Part shown: positions 33,423 to 42,071 of the stretch, in pieces | Position numbering within the stretch: position 1 is the first letter of the stretch | How the letters are laid out: every line of letters starts with the position of its first letter | NCBI GenBank assembly: GCA_019931105.1 | Contig: JAIOUW010000001.1 | Span: forward strand, 1,302,001-1,366,000 | DNA length: 64,000 bases | Reading direction: 5' to 3' | From: Flavobacteriaceae bacterium NBU2977 | GTDB taxonomy: Bacteria > Bacteroidota > Bacteroidia > Flavobacteriales > Flavobacteriaceae | Translations under genes and position numbers: made by a program | The notes under the pieces: model-generated | What the model saw: the letters and a program-made list of their open reading frames with translations, nothing else | What the model was told of the DNA's origin: nothing | Database searches by the model: none

Positions 33423-33857
33423 TTATTTTACCCCTGTACTTCCAAAACCGCCGGTGCCTCTATAAGTTTCCGATAATTCTTCGCCTTCGACCCACTCGGC
33501 CCGCTCATGCCTGGCGATGACCAATTGTGCGATACGCTCCCCGTTTTCTATGGTGAAAGCTTCATTCGAAAGGTTGACAAGAATCACACCGATCTCGCCG
33601 CGATAGTCGGCATCGATCGTTCCCGGGGCATTCAACACCGTAATGCCTTTTTTTGCCGCAAGTCCGCTTCGGGGTCGCACTTGGGCTTCCATACCTAGCG
33701 GAAGCTCGATGAACAAGCCTGTTTTAATGACAGTTCGCTCTAAAGGTTGTAACGTAACCGATTCGGAAATATTGGCCCTAAGGTCCATTCCGGCAGAGGC
33801 ATTGGTCTCGTAGTTCGGTAATTGATGGGCCGATTTGTTGACGATCTTGATTTTCAT
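33423..33857 (-). CDS. dut: Deoxyuridine 5'-triphosphate nucleotidohydrolase
   Basis: Trimeric dUTPase of 144 residues, converting dUTP to dUMP and pyrophosphate; it protects DNA from uracil and supplies dTMP synthesis. All five motifs are visible: GMDLRANI (I), [11 protein letters not shown] (II), [19 protein letters not shown] (III), GERIAQLVI (IV) and [10 protein letters not shown] (V) at the C-terminus. It lies within the flippase-TPR-DUF4292-EnvC operon, an order common in this family. Confidence 0.96.
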   Translation of the reverse strand: MKIKIVNKSAHQLPNYETNASAGMDLRANISESVTLQPLERTVIKTGLFIELPLGMEAQVRPRSGLAAKKGITVLNAPGTIDADYRGEIGVILVNLSNEAFTIENGERIAQLVIARHERAEWVEGEELSETYRGTGGFGSTGVK

Positions 33858-33943
33858 CTATTTAAAAATTGTTTTAAGTTTGAATGGATGCCTGAAACGA
33901 AAAGACTTCCCGTGTACGTGACAGCCATCCCATTTTATATCTT

Positions 33944-35404
33944 CTACCTTTTTAAAAATATCCTTTTCAGCATCTCGTTCTCAAGTCGATATACCAACCC
34001 AAAGAACAATAAAAGTAATACAATCCCGATGATCAAATTCCTATCAAAAACATAAAATGACAGCGCAGAGAATAAAATGGACAACGATAGATAAAAAATA
34101 ATCTTTCTAAAATTATATGGGACCGGATATCGTGATTTTCCCAGATAATACGAAATCACCATCATACTGCCGTAGGCCATCAAGGTTGCTAATGCCGAGG
34201 CCATATAACCTATCAAAGGGATAAAAAAGAAATTTATACCGATTGTTATTAACGCTCCTATCACCGATATAAATGCGCCATACCGGGTTCTATCAGTTAC
34301 CTTGTACCAAACGGACAGGTTATGGTAAATGCCTAAAAAGAAGCTCGCCAAAACGACTATGGGAACGACTTTCATGGCATCCCAATATGCTTCATCGGGC
34401 ACGAAAAGTTCTTTAAGAACGTCTGCAAAGACGACAACGGCCAATAATATTATACTTCCTAAAATCACAAAATAATTGGTAATCTGAGCATAGGCCCTTT
34501 GCGGATTCTCACTCCCCGCATGATTGAAGAAAAAGGGTTCGATACCCAAGCGAAAGGCGGTTGAGAACAACGTCATGAACAAAGCAAGTTTGACACAGGC
34601 GTTGTACATACCGACCTCAGTTTTGGCAATGGATGCCGGTAACATTTCTTCCAACATTACCCTGTCAAAAACCTCATTGATGCTATAGGCGATTCCCGCA
34701 ACGAGAACCGGCAGGGCGTACTTCATCATTTTCTTCCATAAGGTGGTATCAAAACCATATGAGCTTCTTACATAAGGTCTAAAAACCAACAAGAGGGTAA
34801 ATGCGCTCGCAATCAGGTTGGCGATTAGAATGTATGAAATTTGAAATCCGGGCACGTATAGCCGCCCAAAAAAACTATCGGGATTGCCTGCCGACATTTT
34901 GGGAAGTATGAAAAGAAAGAATACGTTGAGCCCAAAATTAATAATGACGTTCAGTATCTTGATCGCGGCGTAACGGGTGGGCCGCTCATTGGCCCTAAGC
35001 CAGGCGAAGGGAATGATAACTAGAGCATCCAATGCCAATATGAAAACCACATATTTAATGTACTTTGGGTCGATGCTCAGAAGGTCGGCCATACCATCTT
35101 GAAATAGCAAAGCAAGACCCATGAATATAAAGGTCGATACCAAAATAGAAATCAAGGAAGTTGATACTACCCTATCCTTATCATCCGAATTGCTATAGAA
35201 TCTAAAAAAAGCCGTCTCCATTCCATAAGCCAGCACAACATTGAACATAGCGAACCATGCGAAGATTACCGCCAGTTCGCCATACACCCCAGGTGCCATC
35301 GCCTCGGTATGCACACGAACCAAAAAAAAGGAAATCATCCGCGGCAATACCGTCGCCAGCCCGTAAATAGCCGTTTGTTTGAATAGTTTTTTAAGCGGAT
35401 TCAA
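33944..35404 (-). CDS. Polysaccharide/lipid flippase (MOP superfamily, Wzx-like)
   Basis: A 486-residue integral membrane protein with about 14 hydrophobic segments, of the MVF/Wzx/polysaccharide-synthesis branch of the MOP superfamily. The N-terminus (LFKQTAIYGLATVLPRMISFFLVRVHTEAM) is typical: a short amphipathic helix and first helix with conserved Pro-Arg. It probably moves a lipid-linked glycan or precursor across the inner membrane; no dedicated glycan cluster is adjacent. It is the first gene of the leftward operon and has a promoter-like sequence 20 bases upstream. Confidence 0.88.
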   Translation of the reverse strand: MNPLKKLFKQTAIYGLATVLPRMISFFLVRVHTEAMAPGVYGELAVIFAWFAMFNVVLAYGMETAFFRFYSNSDDKDRVVSTSLISILVSTFIFMGLALLFQDGMADLLSIDPKYIKYVVFILALDALVIIPFAWLRANERPTRYAAIKILNVIINFGLNVFFLFILPKMSAGNPDSFFGRLYVPGFQISYILIANLIASAFTLLLVFRPYVRSSYGFDTTLWKKMMKYALPVLVAGIAYSINEVFDRVMLEEMLPASIAKTEVGMYNACVKLALFMTLFSTAFRLGIEPFFFNHAGSENPQRAYAQITNYFVILGSIILLAVVVFADVLKELFVPDEAYWDAMKVVPIVVLASFFLGIYHNLSVWYKVTDRTRYGAFISVIGALITIGINFFFIPLIGYMASALATLMAYGSMMVISYYLGKSRYPVPYNFRKIIFYLSLSILFSALSFYVFDRNLIIGIVLLLLFFGLVYRLENEMLKRIFLKR

Positions 35405-35423
35405 TAATGTCGAGGTTAGGGTC

Positions 35424-35453
35424 TAAAATTAGACATTTATACCCTTGCGGCAA
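35424..35453 (-). promoter_or_regulatory. Promoter of the flippase-dut operon
   Basis: Leftward TTG (35451-35453), 19-base spacer, TAATTTTA (35424-35431; one mismatch to TAnnTTTG). Ends 19 bases before the flippase ATG, so the leader would be short. Confidence 0.45.
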
Positions 35454-35480
35454 AGACCGATTTGCCAATAGGTCAAAATG

Positions 35481-35507
35481 AAAAAACCCGCTGTTCGCGG
35501 GTTTTTT
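35481..35507 (-). terminator. Terminator of the atp operon
   Basis: AAAAAACCCGC (35481-35491), TGTTC loop, GCGGGTTTTTT (35497-35507). It lies 19 bases after the atpG stop. The A run on the other side would allow function in both directions. Confidence 0.88.
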
Positions 35508-35526
35508 CGTATGTCGTAAAAATTTG

Positions 35527-36387
35527 TCAATTGTTCAATGCTTCGGCGCCGCCTACTATCTCAAGGATCTCGTTCGTAATAGCGGCCTGACGTGCTTTAT
35601 TATATGTGAGTTTTAGCTGATCACGCAATTCGGTGGCATTGTCGGTAGCTTTGTGCATGGCCGTCATTCGTGCTCCGTGCTCACTTGCAAAAGAATCTCT
35701 GACCGCCTTGAACAATTGGGTTTTCAAGGACTTAGGAATCAACTGTTCCACGATTTCAACCTTAGAAGGTTCAAAAATGTAATCGACGTTATTATTTTCT
35801 TCACCTGCATTCGGAACGATCGGCAAAAATTGTTCGGTCATCACGATCTGTGTAGCTGCATTCTTGAATTTGTTATATACGATGTCGATACGATCATAAC
35901 CGCCCGAAGTATATTGCTCCATCAATTCTTCTGCAATGTCGGCAACATTCTCGAAAGTCAAGTCGTCATAGATTGCACTATGGTTAGCGATGACGTTATG
36001 CTTCTTGCTTAGAAAATCGTTCGCTTTCTTGCCAATAGCCATAAAATCGACCTGTTTGCCCGCATAGACTTCTTTGGTCAAAATAAGGCCCTGCTTGATG
36101 ATATTCGAATTGAACGCGCCACAGAGTCCTCTATTGGAGGTTATAGCAACGACTAACACTTTGTTCACCTCTCTATTGTCGGAATACTTACTTCCCGAAT
36201 CGGAATCCAAACTGGCACTCAAACTTTGCAGCAGTTCGGTCAGCTTATCGGCATAGGGCCGCATGGCGGTAATAGCATCTTGTGCTTTCTTCAATTTGGC
36301 GGCCGATACCATTTTCATGGCACTGGTAATCTGCATGGTCGAAGATACCGACGCTATTCTATTTCGAATTTCCTTTAAGTTCGCCAT
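35527..36387 (-). CDS. atpG: ATP synthase subunit gamma
   Basis: Central stalk subunit (286 residues) of F1. The N-terminal helix (NLKEIRNRIASVSSTMQITSAMKMVSAAKLKKA) and the C-terminal helix (ARMTAMHKATDNATELRDQLKLTYNKARQAAITNEILEIVGGAEAL) form the rotating coiled coil. VVAITSNRGLCGAFNSN is the Rossmann-like core signature. It is the last gene of the leftward atpBEFHAG operon; atpD and atpC are not here, as is common in Flavobacteria where they lie elsewhere. Separated from atpA by an inserted element rather than the usual short gap. Confidence 0.96.
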   Translation of the reverse strand: MANLKEIRNRIASVSSTMQITSAMKMVSAAKLKKAQDAITAMRPYADKLTELLQSLSASLDSDSGSKYSDNREVNKVLVVAITSNRGLCGAFNSNIIKQGLILTKEVYAGKQVDFMAIGKKANDFLSKKHNVIANHSAIYDDLTFENVADIAEELMEQYTSGGYDRIDIVYNKFKNAATQIVMTEQFLPIVPNAGEENNNVDYIFEPSKVEIVEQLIPKSLKTQLFKAVRDSFASEHGARMTAMHKATDNATELRDQLKLTYNKARQAAITNEILEIVGGAEALNN

Positions 36388-36394
36388 CTTTTCA

Positions 36395-36781
36395 AGTTAG
36401 GAGTTTAAAGTTAAGAGTTAGGAGTTTTTTAATATTGAGGCCAATATTCTAATCAACTCTTCACACTTTACCTTCATATCTTTTGGGATTTCCCTTCCAG
36501 TAGCTTCTAGAATTTCTAACCAATACAAGGTTTCATCCGCTTCCTTTAAGGCAATTCCAAACTAATTTCTAAAATCTTTTTTACTTACTCCTCTTTGTGC
36601 TTCCCGAGTATTGGCTCCAATACTAGTTCCGCTTCTTAATAATTGAGAAGCCAGTTCATAGTTCTTATTCCTTTTAAGTTCATCACAATAGAGAACAATT
36701 TCACAAGCAAATTGAAAGCTCTTCTTTCGAATCGGACTATCATTCAATCCGCTCATAACTCAACACTCTGAACTCTTAACT
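36395..36781 (-). mobile_element. Heptamer-bordered element between atpA and atpG
   Basis: Left border 36395-36429: five 7-base units AGTTAGG, AGTTTAA, AGTTAAG, AGTTAGG, AGTTTTT. Right border, read on the other strand (36754-36781): AGTTAAG, AGTTCAG, AGTGTTG, AGTTATG. The two borders are inverted, with a perfect 12-base match AAGTTAAGAGTT (36408-36419) against 36771-36782. The right border contains the atpA stop (36776-36778) and the ATG of the enclosed gene. The left border contains that gene's stop (36418-36420) and ends 20 bases or more before the atpG start if the core match is used. Same layout as the element in scoA|scoB. Confidence 0.5.
36418..36756 (-). pseudogene. Four-helix-bundle (S23/IVP) gene with an internal stop codon
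   Basis: From ATG 36754-36756 the frame encodes MSGLNDSPIRKKSFQF... with the family signature LASQLLRSGTSIGANTREAQ (about residues 39-58) and then KKDFRN. A TAG at 36562-36564 (codon 65) interrupts it. In the same frame the family sequence continues without any shift: FGIALKEADETLYWLEIL and so on to a TAA at 36418-36420, giving 112 codons in all, the normal family length. The TAG falls where relatives have Lys or Glu, so one base change explains it. Same family as the intact gene at 6450-6803. Either recently inactivated, or the truncated 64-residue product is made. Confidence 0.85.
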
Positions 36782-38356
36782 TCTATATTTCCCTGAAAGG
36801 TCTTTTGCAACAGCGGTCAATGTATCGGTTACCTCATCGGTCAATTTACCCGATTTTAGAGTGTCCAAAATATCCCTGTGCTTAGCATTTAGAAATTCAA
36901 TATAATCCCTTTCAAATTCCTTCACCTTTTCCACGGGAACGTCTCGCAATAGGTTCTTCGAACCCGCATAAATAATGGCAATCTGATCCTCGACCGTAAA
37001 CGGGTCGTTCTGTGCTTGTTTCAAAATTTCAACATTACGTCGTCCTTTTTCGATAACGTTCAATGTAGCGGCATCCAAATCAGAACCGAACTTCGCGAAT
37101 GCTTCAAGTTCACGGAACTGTGCTTGATCTAATTTCAATGTGCCCGCAACCTTTTTCATAGACTTGATTTGGGCATTACCACCAACACGTGATACCGAAA
37201 TACCCACATTGATTGCCGGACGCACACCTTGGTTGAACAAGTCTTGCTCAAGGAATATCTGCCCGTCGGTAATCGATATTACGTTGGTAGGAATATATGC
37301 TGAAACGTCACCTGCCTGAGTCTCGATGATCGGCAAGGCGGTCAACGAACCTCCTCCTTTTACCATAGGTTTCAATACTTCCGGCAAATCGTTCATGTTT
37401 TTGGCAATGTCGTCATCATTGATGACTTTCGCCGCTCTTTCCAACAAACGAGAGTGCAAATAGAAAACGTCACCTGGATAGGCCTCACGCCCTGGTGGTC
37501 TTCTCAAAAGCAGGGAAACCTCACGATAAGCAACGGCCTGTTTTGACAAATCGTCATATATTATCAAAGCCGGACGGCCCGTATCCCTGAAATACTCTCC
37601 AATCGATGCGCCCGCCATTGGGGCATATACCTGCATAGGTGCAGGGTCGGATGCATTCGCGGCCACAATCGTCGTGTAGGCCAAGGCACCCCTATCTTCC
37701 AAAGTCTGGGCAATCGCAGCCACCGTAGAAGCTTTTTGGCCAACAGCAACATAAATACAATATACCGGCTCTCCGGCATCATAGAATTCTTTCTGGTTCA
37801 AAATCGTATCGATACAAACCGTGGTCTTACCTGTCTGACGGTCGCCGATAACCAATTCGCGCTGTCCACGACCTACCGGAATCATAGCATCGATAGCCTT
37901 GATACCCGATTGTAACGGTTCTGTAACCGGCTCACGGAAAATAACCCCCGGCGCCTTACGCTCCAAAGGCATTTCGTATGTCTCTCCAGCGATAGGACCT
38001 TTACCATCGATCGGATTGCCCAATGTATCAACAACCCGGCCAACGATACCCTCTCCAACATTGATAGAGGCGATTCTTTGGGTTCGCTTTACAGTAGCAC
38101 CTTCCCCAATCTGTTTTGATGGCCCCAACAATACCACACCCACATTATCTTCTTCAAGGTTCAGAACGATACCTTCTAGACCTCCTTCGAACTCGACCAA
38201 TTCGCCATATTGGGCATTCGCCAATCCGTAGACCCTTGCGATACCATCACCCACCTGCAATACTGTTCCTACTTCGTCTAAAGTTGCGGTTGCATCGAAC
38301 CCTGATAATTGCTTCTTTAATATTGCCGATACTTCGGCGGCTTTTACTCCTGCCAT
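36776..38356 (-). CDS. atpA: ATP synthase subunit alpha
   Basis: F1 alpha subunit, 526 residues, non-catalytic nucleotide-binding partner of beta. Walker A is GDRQTGKT (about 172-179). [13 protein letters not shown] and the [34 protein letters not shown] signature are unambiguous. [38 protein letters not shown] is the usual C-terminal domain. Its stop codon lies inside the right border of the inserted element, so the protein is complete and the insertion sits exactly after it. Confidence 0.98.
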   Translation of the reverse strand: MAGVKAAEVSAILKKQLSGFDATATLDEVGTVLQVGDGIARVYGLANAQYGELVEFEGGLEGIVLNLEEDNVGVVLLGPSKQIGEGATVKRTQRIASINVGEGIVGRVVDTLGNPIDGKGPIAGETYEMPLERKAPGVIFREPVTEPLQSGIKAIDAMIPVGRGQRELVIGDRQTGKTTVCIDTILNQKEFYDAGEPVYCIYVAVGQKASTVAAIAQTLEDRGALAYTTIVAANASDPAPMQVYAPMAGASIGEYFRDTGRPALIIYDDLSKQAVAYREVSLLLRRPPGREAYPGDVFYLHSRLLERAAKVINDDDIAKNMNDLPEVLKPMVKGGGSLTALPIIETQAGDVSAYIPTNVISITDGQIFLEQDLFNQGVRPAINVGISVSRVGGNAQIKSMKKVAGTLKLDQAQFRELEAFAKFGSDLDAATLNVIEKGRRNVEILKQAQNDPFTVEDQIAIIYAGSKNLLRDVPVEKVKEFERDYIEFLNAKHRDILDTLKSGKLTDEVTDTLTAVAKDLSGKYRS

Positions 38357-38372
38357 TTGTTAAGACGTTAGA

Positions 38373-38912
38373 TTATAGACTACTTGCGAATTCTCGCTTT
38401 AGATTGTTCAACTTGTTCGCGATGCTGGCATCAAATTGCAGATCACCTATTCTTAAGACGAATCCGCCGATGATGCTTTCATCGATTTTGTTCTCTATGG
38501 TAACTTTGTTGCCCGCGAGTTTACCTATTTGTTGCAATACCTTCTTTTCCAATTCGGCCGTTAAGGGGACCGCTGTAGTGACCACAGCAACATCTTGCCC
38601 TTTTAATTGTTCATTTAATATAATGTACTTCAGCGCGACTTCGTTTAACATGCCGATACGTTTATTGTCGACCAGCATTGATATCAGACCTTCTGAAATG
38701 GAATGACCATCTTTGAAAATTGCGCTCAATGCCTTCTTTTTGTCATTGCCGGGAATAACAGGGCTTGCCAACATTTCACGAAGATCCTTATTTTCGAAAA
38801 TGGTACTTGAAATCGACCGCATATCTTTTTCCAAAGCCCCGGTTGCCTTATTCTCCACGGCAAGATCAAGAATCGCTTTGGCATATCGTAATGCCGCTCT
38901 AGATTCGCTCAT
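38373..38912 (-). CDS. atpH: ATP synthase subunit delta
   Basis: Peripheral stalk/F1 connector (179 residues, OSCP-like). N-terminal helical domain ESRAALRYAKAILDLAVENKATG, with the expected beta-rich C-terminal signature about residues 135-165 (GNKVTIENKIDESIIGGFVLRIGDLQFDASI). Between atpF and atpA, 16 bases before atpA. Confidence 0.95.
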   Translation of the reverse strand: MSESRAALRYAKAILDLAVENKATGALEKDMRSISSTIFENKDLREMLASPVIPGNDKKKALSAIFKDGHSISEGLISMLVDNKRIGMLNEVALKYIILNEQLKGQDVAVVTTAVPLTAELEKKVLQQIGKLAGNKVTIENKIDESIIGGFVLRIGDLQFDASIANKLNNLKREFASSL

Positions 38913-38959
38913 TTTTTCGTTGTTCAGTTGTTCTTTCCCCTGTTAAACAAAGTAAACTT

Positions 38960-39460
38960 TTAATTCAGCTTTATGTCGCCCAGCATATCTTCGACCAGCT
39001 TCAATTGCTTGTCTTTGTTGCCCAATTGTTCCTTGATCACTTTTTCGGCGATTTCTACCGAAAGATTGGCAACTTGATTCTTTATATCGGCAACTGCTGC
39101 CTTCTTCTCACTTTCAATGGTCGCTTGGGCCTGCTTGATCATTTTATCGCCTTCGATCTTGGCTTGTTCTTTTGAATCGGCTATGATCTTCTCCTTTAAT
39201 TCTCTGGCTTCTTTCAACATCTCCTCGCGTTCCGCCCTTGCTTCTTTCAACAACTTCTCGCTGTCGGCGGTGACGTTCTGCATTTCTTTTTTCGCCTCCT
39301 CGGCAGCGGCAAGTGCATTTTTGATGCCTTCTTCACGTTCGTTAACAGCTTGTAGAATCGGTTTCCAGGCATATTTGCGCAAAAGCAGCATCAAAAGAAC
39401 AAACAGCAGTATTTGCCAGAAAAAAAGTCCGAATGAAAAATCATTGATCAACTTCTCCAT
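38960..39460 (-). CDS. atpF: ATP synthase subunit b
   Basis: Peripheral stalk subunit of 166 residues. One N-terminal membrane helix (FFWQILLFVLLMLLLRKYAW, about 13-32) is followed by a long charged coiled-coil helix rich in Ala, Glu and Lys. IEKVIKEQLGNKDKQ near the end is typical. Co-transcribed between atpE and atpH. Confidence 0.96.
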   Translation of the reverse strand: MEKLINDFSFGLFFWQILLFVLLMLLLRKYAWKPILQAVNEREEGIKNALAAAEEAKKEMQNVTADSEKLLKEARAEREEMLKEARELKEKIIADSKEQAKIEGDKMIKQAQATIESEKKAAVADIKNQVANLSVEIAEKVIKEQLGNKDKQLKLVEDMLGDIKLN

Positions 39461-39526
39461 AATATGTTTTATTTAATCATTAAAACAACCGCCATAACCA
39501 ACCGTTATAGCGGTTGTTCAATACTC

Positions 39527-39718
39527 TTAGCCTACGAACAATGCCGCAAACCCAATTCCTTCAATAAGCGCCGCCGCAATCAACATTGCTGTTTGAATTT
39601 TTCCGGTAGCCTCAGGCTGACGGGCAATAGCGTCCATCGCTGAACCACCGATTCTACCAATACCGATACCAACACCGATAACGATTAAACCTGCTCCTAC
39701 AATAGTTGGAACTTCCAT
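39527..39718 (-). CDS. atpE: ATP synthase subunit c
   Basis: Proteolipid ring subunit of 63 residues with two membrane helices. The glycine-rich first helix is VGAGLIVIGVGIGIGRIGG, the polar loop is ARQPEA, and the ion-binding glutamate is E53 in AAALIEGIGFAAL. The first helix lacks the Gln seen in sodium-binding rings, so proton coupling is the better guess. Upstream of atpF. Confidence 0.96.
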   Translation of the reverse strand: MEVPTIVGAGLIVIGVGIGIGRIGGSAMDAIARQPEATGKIQTAMLIAAALIEGIGFAALFVG

Positions 39719-39788
39719 AGTATATATAATTAAAAATTAAACATTCCATTGTAAAATCTACCGACTGCGACCACGGTTACAACAATCA

Positions 39789-40880
39789 TCAATGTGCCTC
39801 TTCGTGGTCATGCTCTTCTACGGCAAAACCAAAATAAAGGGCCGACAACAACGTGAATATATAAGCCTGCAATGCGGCAACCAGCAATTCAATAATCGAT
39901 AGAAAGAATGCCAAAACCAACGACAATCCGCTTCCTATCCAATTTTGTACCAAAAAGACCAAAGCAATAATACTCATCAGTACTACGTGGCCTGCCATAA
40001 TATTGGCATATAATCGAATCATTAAAGCAAAGGGTTTAATGAAAACGCCAAGCAATTCAATCGGAGCCAAAATAAATTTCATCGGTACCGGTACGCCAGG
40101 CATCCAAAAAATATGCTTCCAATAGTTCTTGTTGCCCGAAAATTGCGTTATGACAAATGTTATCAAAGCCAAAGCGAAGGTAACGGCAATATTTCCTGTT
40201 ACGTTCACACCCAATGGCGTAAGGCCAAAAAGGTTCAAAAACCATATAAAAAAGAACACGGTCAATAGATAGGGCATGAATTTTTTGTACTTCGGGCCAA
40301 TATTCGGTTTTGCAATATCATCCCTGATGTATAGTACTATTGGTTCGAAGAATCTGCCTGCACCGGTAGCAATAGGCCCTTTTTTGAACGATTTGGCCAA
40401 GCCGGCGAAGAGCAAGAACATCAATAAACCGGTCACGAACATCATAACGACATTCTTTGTAATGGAAAAATCGAGAGGTTTGGCATTTGTTGGGTGATGT
40501 TCTTCATCGTAACTTATCGTACCCTTGGCATCGGTCTTATAAACCTTATTATGGTATATTTTATAATAGTTGCCATTACTCTCGGCAACAGTTTCGCCAT
40601 GGTGGAATTTCGAAGACGAAAAGATATGCAAACCATCATCCCAAAGGATTACGGGGAGTGAGAAACCATAGTGTTTGCCCGTCTCGGAGTCAGAAAAAAA
40701 AGTAAATGAATAGGAGTCTTGTATATGGTGATCTATATCTGCCTTGATTTCTTTCTTTTTCGCATCTTTACTACTATCATGGGCCGCATCGATATTATGT
40801 TCGACCTCCTGAGCAAAGAATATTCCGCTAATAGATAGAAATCCAATAAAAAATGCTTTTGTAAAAGGTGTAATTCGCAT
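39789..40880 (-). CDS. atpB: ATP synthase subunit a
   Basis: Membrane stator subunit of 363 residues. It has a long N-terminal extension typical of Bacteroidota: a signal-like helix (1-23) and a hydrophilic periplasmic stretch (HNIDAAHDSSKDAKKKE and on to about 130). Then come the usual helices, including MIRLYANIMAGHVVLMS with the essential stator Arg, and FIQAYIF-like LLVAALQAYIFTLLSALYFGFAVEE at the end. The C-terminus is His/Glu-rich (EEHDHEEAH). First of the atp genes proper, after two small membrane-protein genes. Confidence 0.95.
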   Translation of the reverse strand: MRITPFTKAFFIGFLSISGIFFAQEVEHNIDAAHDSSKDAKKKEIKADIDHHIQDSYSFTFFSDSETGKHYGFSLPVILWDDGLHIFSSSKFHHGETVAESNGNYYKIYHNKVYKTDAKGTISYDEEHHPTNAKPLDFSITKNVVMMFVTGLLMFLLFAGLAKSFKKGPIATGAGRFFEPIVLYIRDDIAKPNIGPKYKKFMPYLLTVFFFIWFLNLFGLTPLGVNVTGNIAVTFALALITFVITQFSGNKNYWKHIFWMPGVPVPMKFILAPIELLGVFIKPFALMIRLYANIMAGHVVLMSIIALVFLVQNWIGSGLSLVLAFFLSIIELLVAALQAYIFTLLSALYFGFAVEEHDHEEAH

Positions 40881-40970
40881 ACCTCGTTAAAATCAGGGTC
40901 TCTAAAAATCGGTGCAAATGTACGGCATTCTTCTAAAAAGAAAAAAGCAAAACCACTCTTTATTTTATGG

Positions 40971-41369
40971 CTATTTTTTATCCAGATTATTGAGCATTTT
41001 ACCGGTAAATATTGTTTCGATCACGAGGGAGATAACGTAAGGTACAAAGAAGGCCGCAAACTCAAATTTGTCCATCTTTCCATCAGCTTGATAAATTGGA
41101 TAAAAGAGAATGAAAAAGAGAATGAATTTGATAAAACTACCTCCTATAAAAAGATAGCCAATATAGTTTTTCAGGATATTTCTGAATAGAAAAAGAATGG
41201 CGTATATCGCAGCGGCCAAAGCCCCGTTCAACCAATAAGAGGTCACGATCAAATCGCCAAATCTCAAATGGCCCAAATTTTCGAGAAATGACGTATGGGC
41301 GAAAAAGGCCAAAGACAACATCGCGCCAAGAATTGTTAAAAAGGAAAGTAATGGCCTGATATTGGGCAT
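40971..41369 (-). CDS. Small four-helix membrane protein upstream of atpB
   Basis: A 132-residue protein with four hydrophobic segments (LLSFLTILGAMLSLAFFA, YWLNGALAAAIYAILFLF, YIGYLFIGGSFIKFILFFILFYPI, FVPYVISLVIETIFTGKML). By position and topology it resembles AtpI-like assembly factors found upstream of atpB, but sequence similarity is not obvious to me. The start at ATG 41367-41369 overlaps the stop of the AtpZ-like gene (TAATG), so translation is coupled. Confidence 0.78.
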   Translation of the reverse strand: MPNIRPLLSFLTILGAMLSLAFFAHTSFLENLGHLRFGDLIVTSYWLNGALAAAIYAILFLFRNILKNYIGYLFIGGSFIKFILFFILFYPIYQADGKMDKFEFAAFFVPYVISLVIETIFTGKMLNNLDKK

Positions 41370-41602
41370 TATGGTTTTATACGTTTGAGTTGGCGCAAAA
41401 CTACCCAAATTGAAATTGCCACCCCCAAAATCGTGGTAATGGCCGTATAGATTTTTTTATCGGTTTGATAGTGCTCGTCAAGCCAAAGGCCGCCCTTAGC
41501 CGCAATGAAAATAATCGCGCCCATTTCAAAGGCAATACCTGAGAGAACGGCAAAGTTTTTAAAATTGTTTTTTCTTTTACGAGGCTTTTGCTGCTCCACC
41601 AC
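41369..41602 (-). CDS. AtpZ/AtpI-family protein
   Basis: A 77-residue two-helix membrane protein (FAVLSGIAFEMGAIIFIAAKGGLWLDE, YTAITTILGVAISIWVVLRQL). AtpZ/AtpI proteins help assemble the c-ring or import Mg/Ca for ATP synthase. The GGxxLDxxxxT pattern (GGLWLDEHYQTDKK) is the family signature. No ATG is available, so the start is GTG 41600-41602, overlapping the end of the bactofilin gene by 26 bases. Confidence 0.85.
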   Translation of the reverse strand: MVEQQKPRKRKNNFKNFAVLSGIAFEMGAIIFIAAKGGLWLDEHYQTDKKIYTAITTILGVAISIWVVLRQLKRIKP

Positions 41603-42068
41603 CAGAACCGGAATTTGAGTTACCGGCCAAGGACGATTTAAACCCGCCTGGCGCGCCAGTACCTGAAGCGCTTGGACTCGGTTTGTTCGCGTTGCCCAAT
41701 AAACCGCCCTTGCCTTTCATGTTGCACGAGGCATTAAAGGTAGCTCCGGGCTCGACCGCCAATTTTGATACCGAGACCGTACCTTCTATTACGGCCGATG
41801 ACTTAAGGGAAAGCAAATCGGATACCAATAGCTCGCCATTGAAGCTTCCTTCGATATCGGCATTTACACATTCTACTTTTCCATGGATATAGCCATCTTT
41901 GCCAATGACCACTTTGCCCGAAGTCTTGACGTTACCGTCCAATTTTCCGTCAATTCGAAAATCAGCTTCCGAGATGATATCTCCCTTGATTTTCGTGTTC
42001 TTTTCGATTCTGTTGGGTTGTCCGCCTATTTCGTTCATAGTTCTAGGTTTTTGTCTGTCTGAAAACAT
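41577..42068 (-). CDS. Bactofilin (polymer-forming cytoskeletal protein)
   Basis: A 163-residue protein whose core (about 25-120) is a right-handed beta-helix with repeating hydrophobic positions: NTKIKGDIISEADFRIDGKLDGNVKTSGKVVIGKDGYIHGKVECVNADIEGSFNGELL. The tail is Gly/Ser/Pro-rich and disordered. Bactofilins polymerise without nucleotide and organise cell shape or wall enzymes. It lies 3 bases after sprE and overlaps the AtpZ-like gene, linking a cytoskeletal gene to the ATP synthase operon. Confidence 0.9.
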   Translation of the reverse strand: MFSDRQKPRTMNEIGGQPNRIEKNTKIKGDIISEADFRIDGKLDGNVKTSGKVVIGKDGYIHGKVECVNADIEGSFNGELLVSDLLSLKSSAVIEGTVSVSKLAVEPGATFNASCNMKGKGGLLGNANKPSPSASGTGAPGGFKSSLAGNSNSGSGGGAAKAS

Positions 42069-42071
42069 TCG

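Noticed and set aside
36562-36756. A separate 64-residue gene between atpA and atpG
   Set aside because: The family sequence continues in the same frame after the TAG, so this is the front part of a broken full-length gene.
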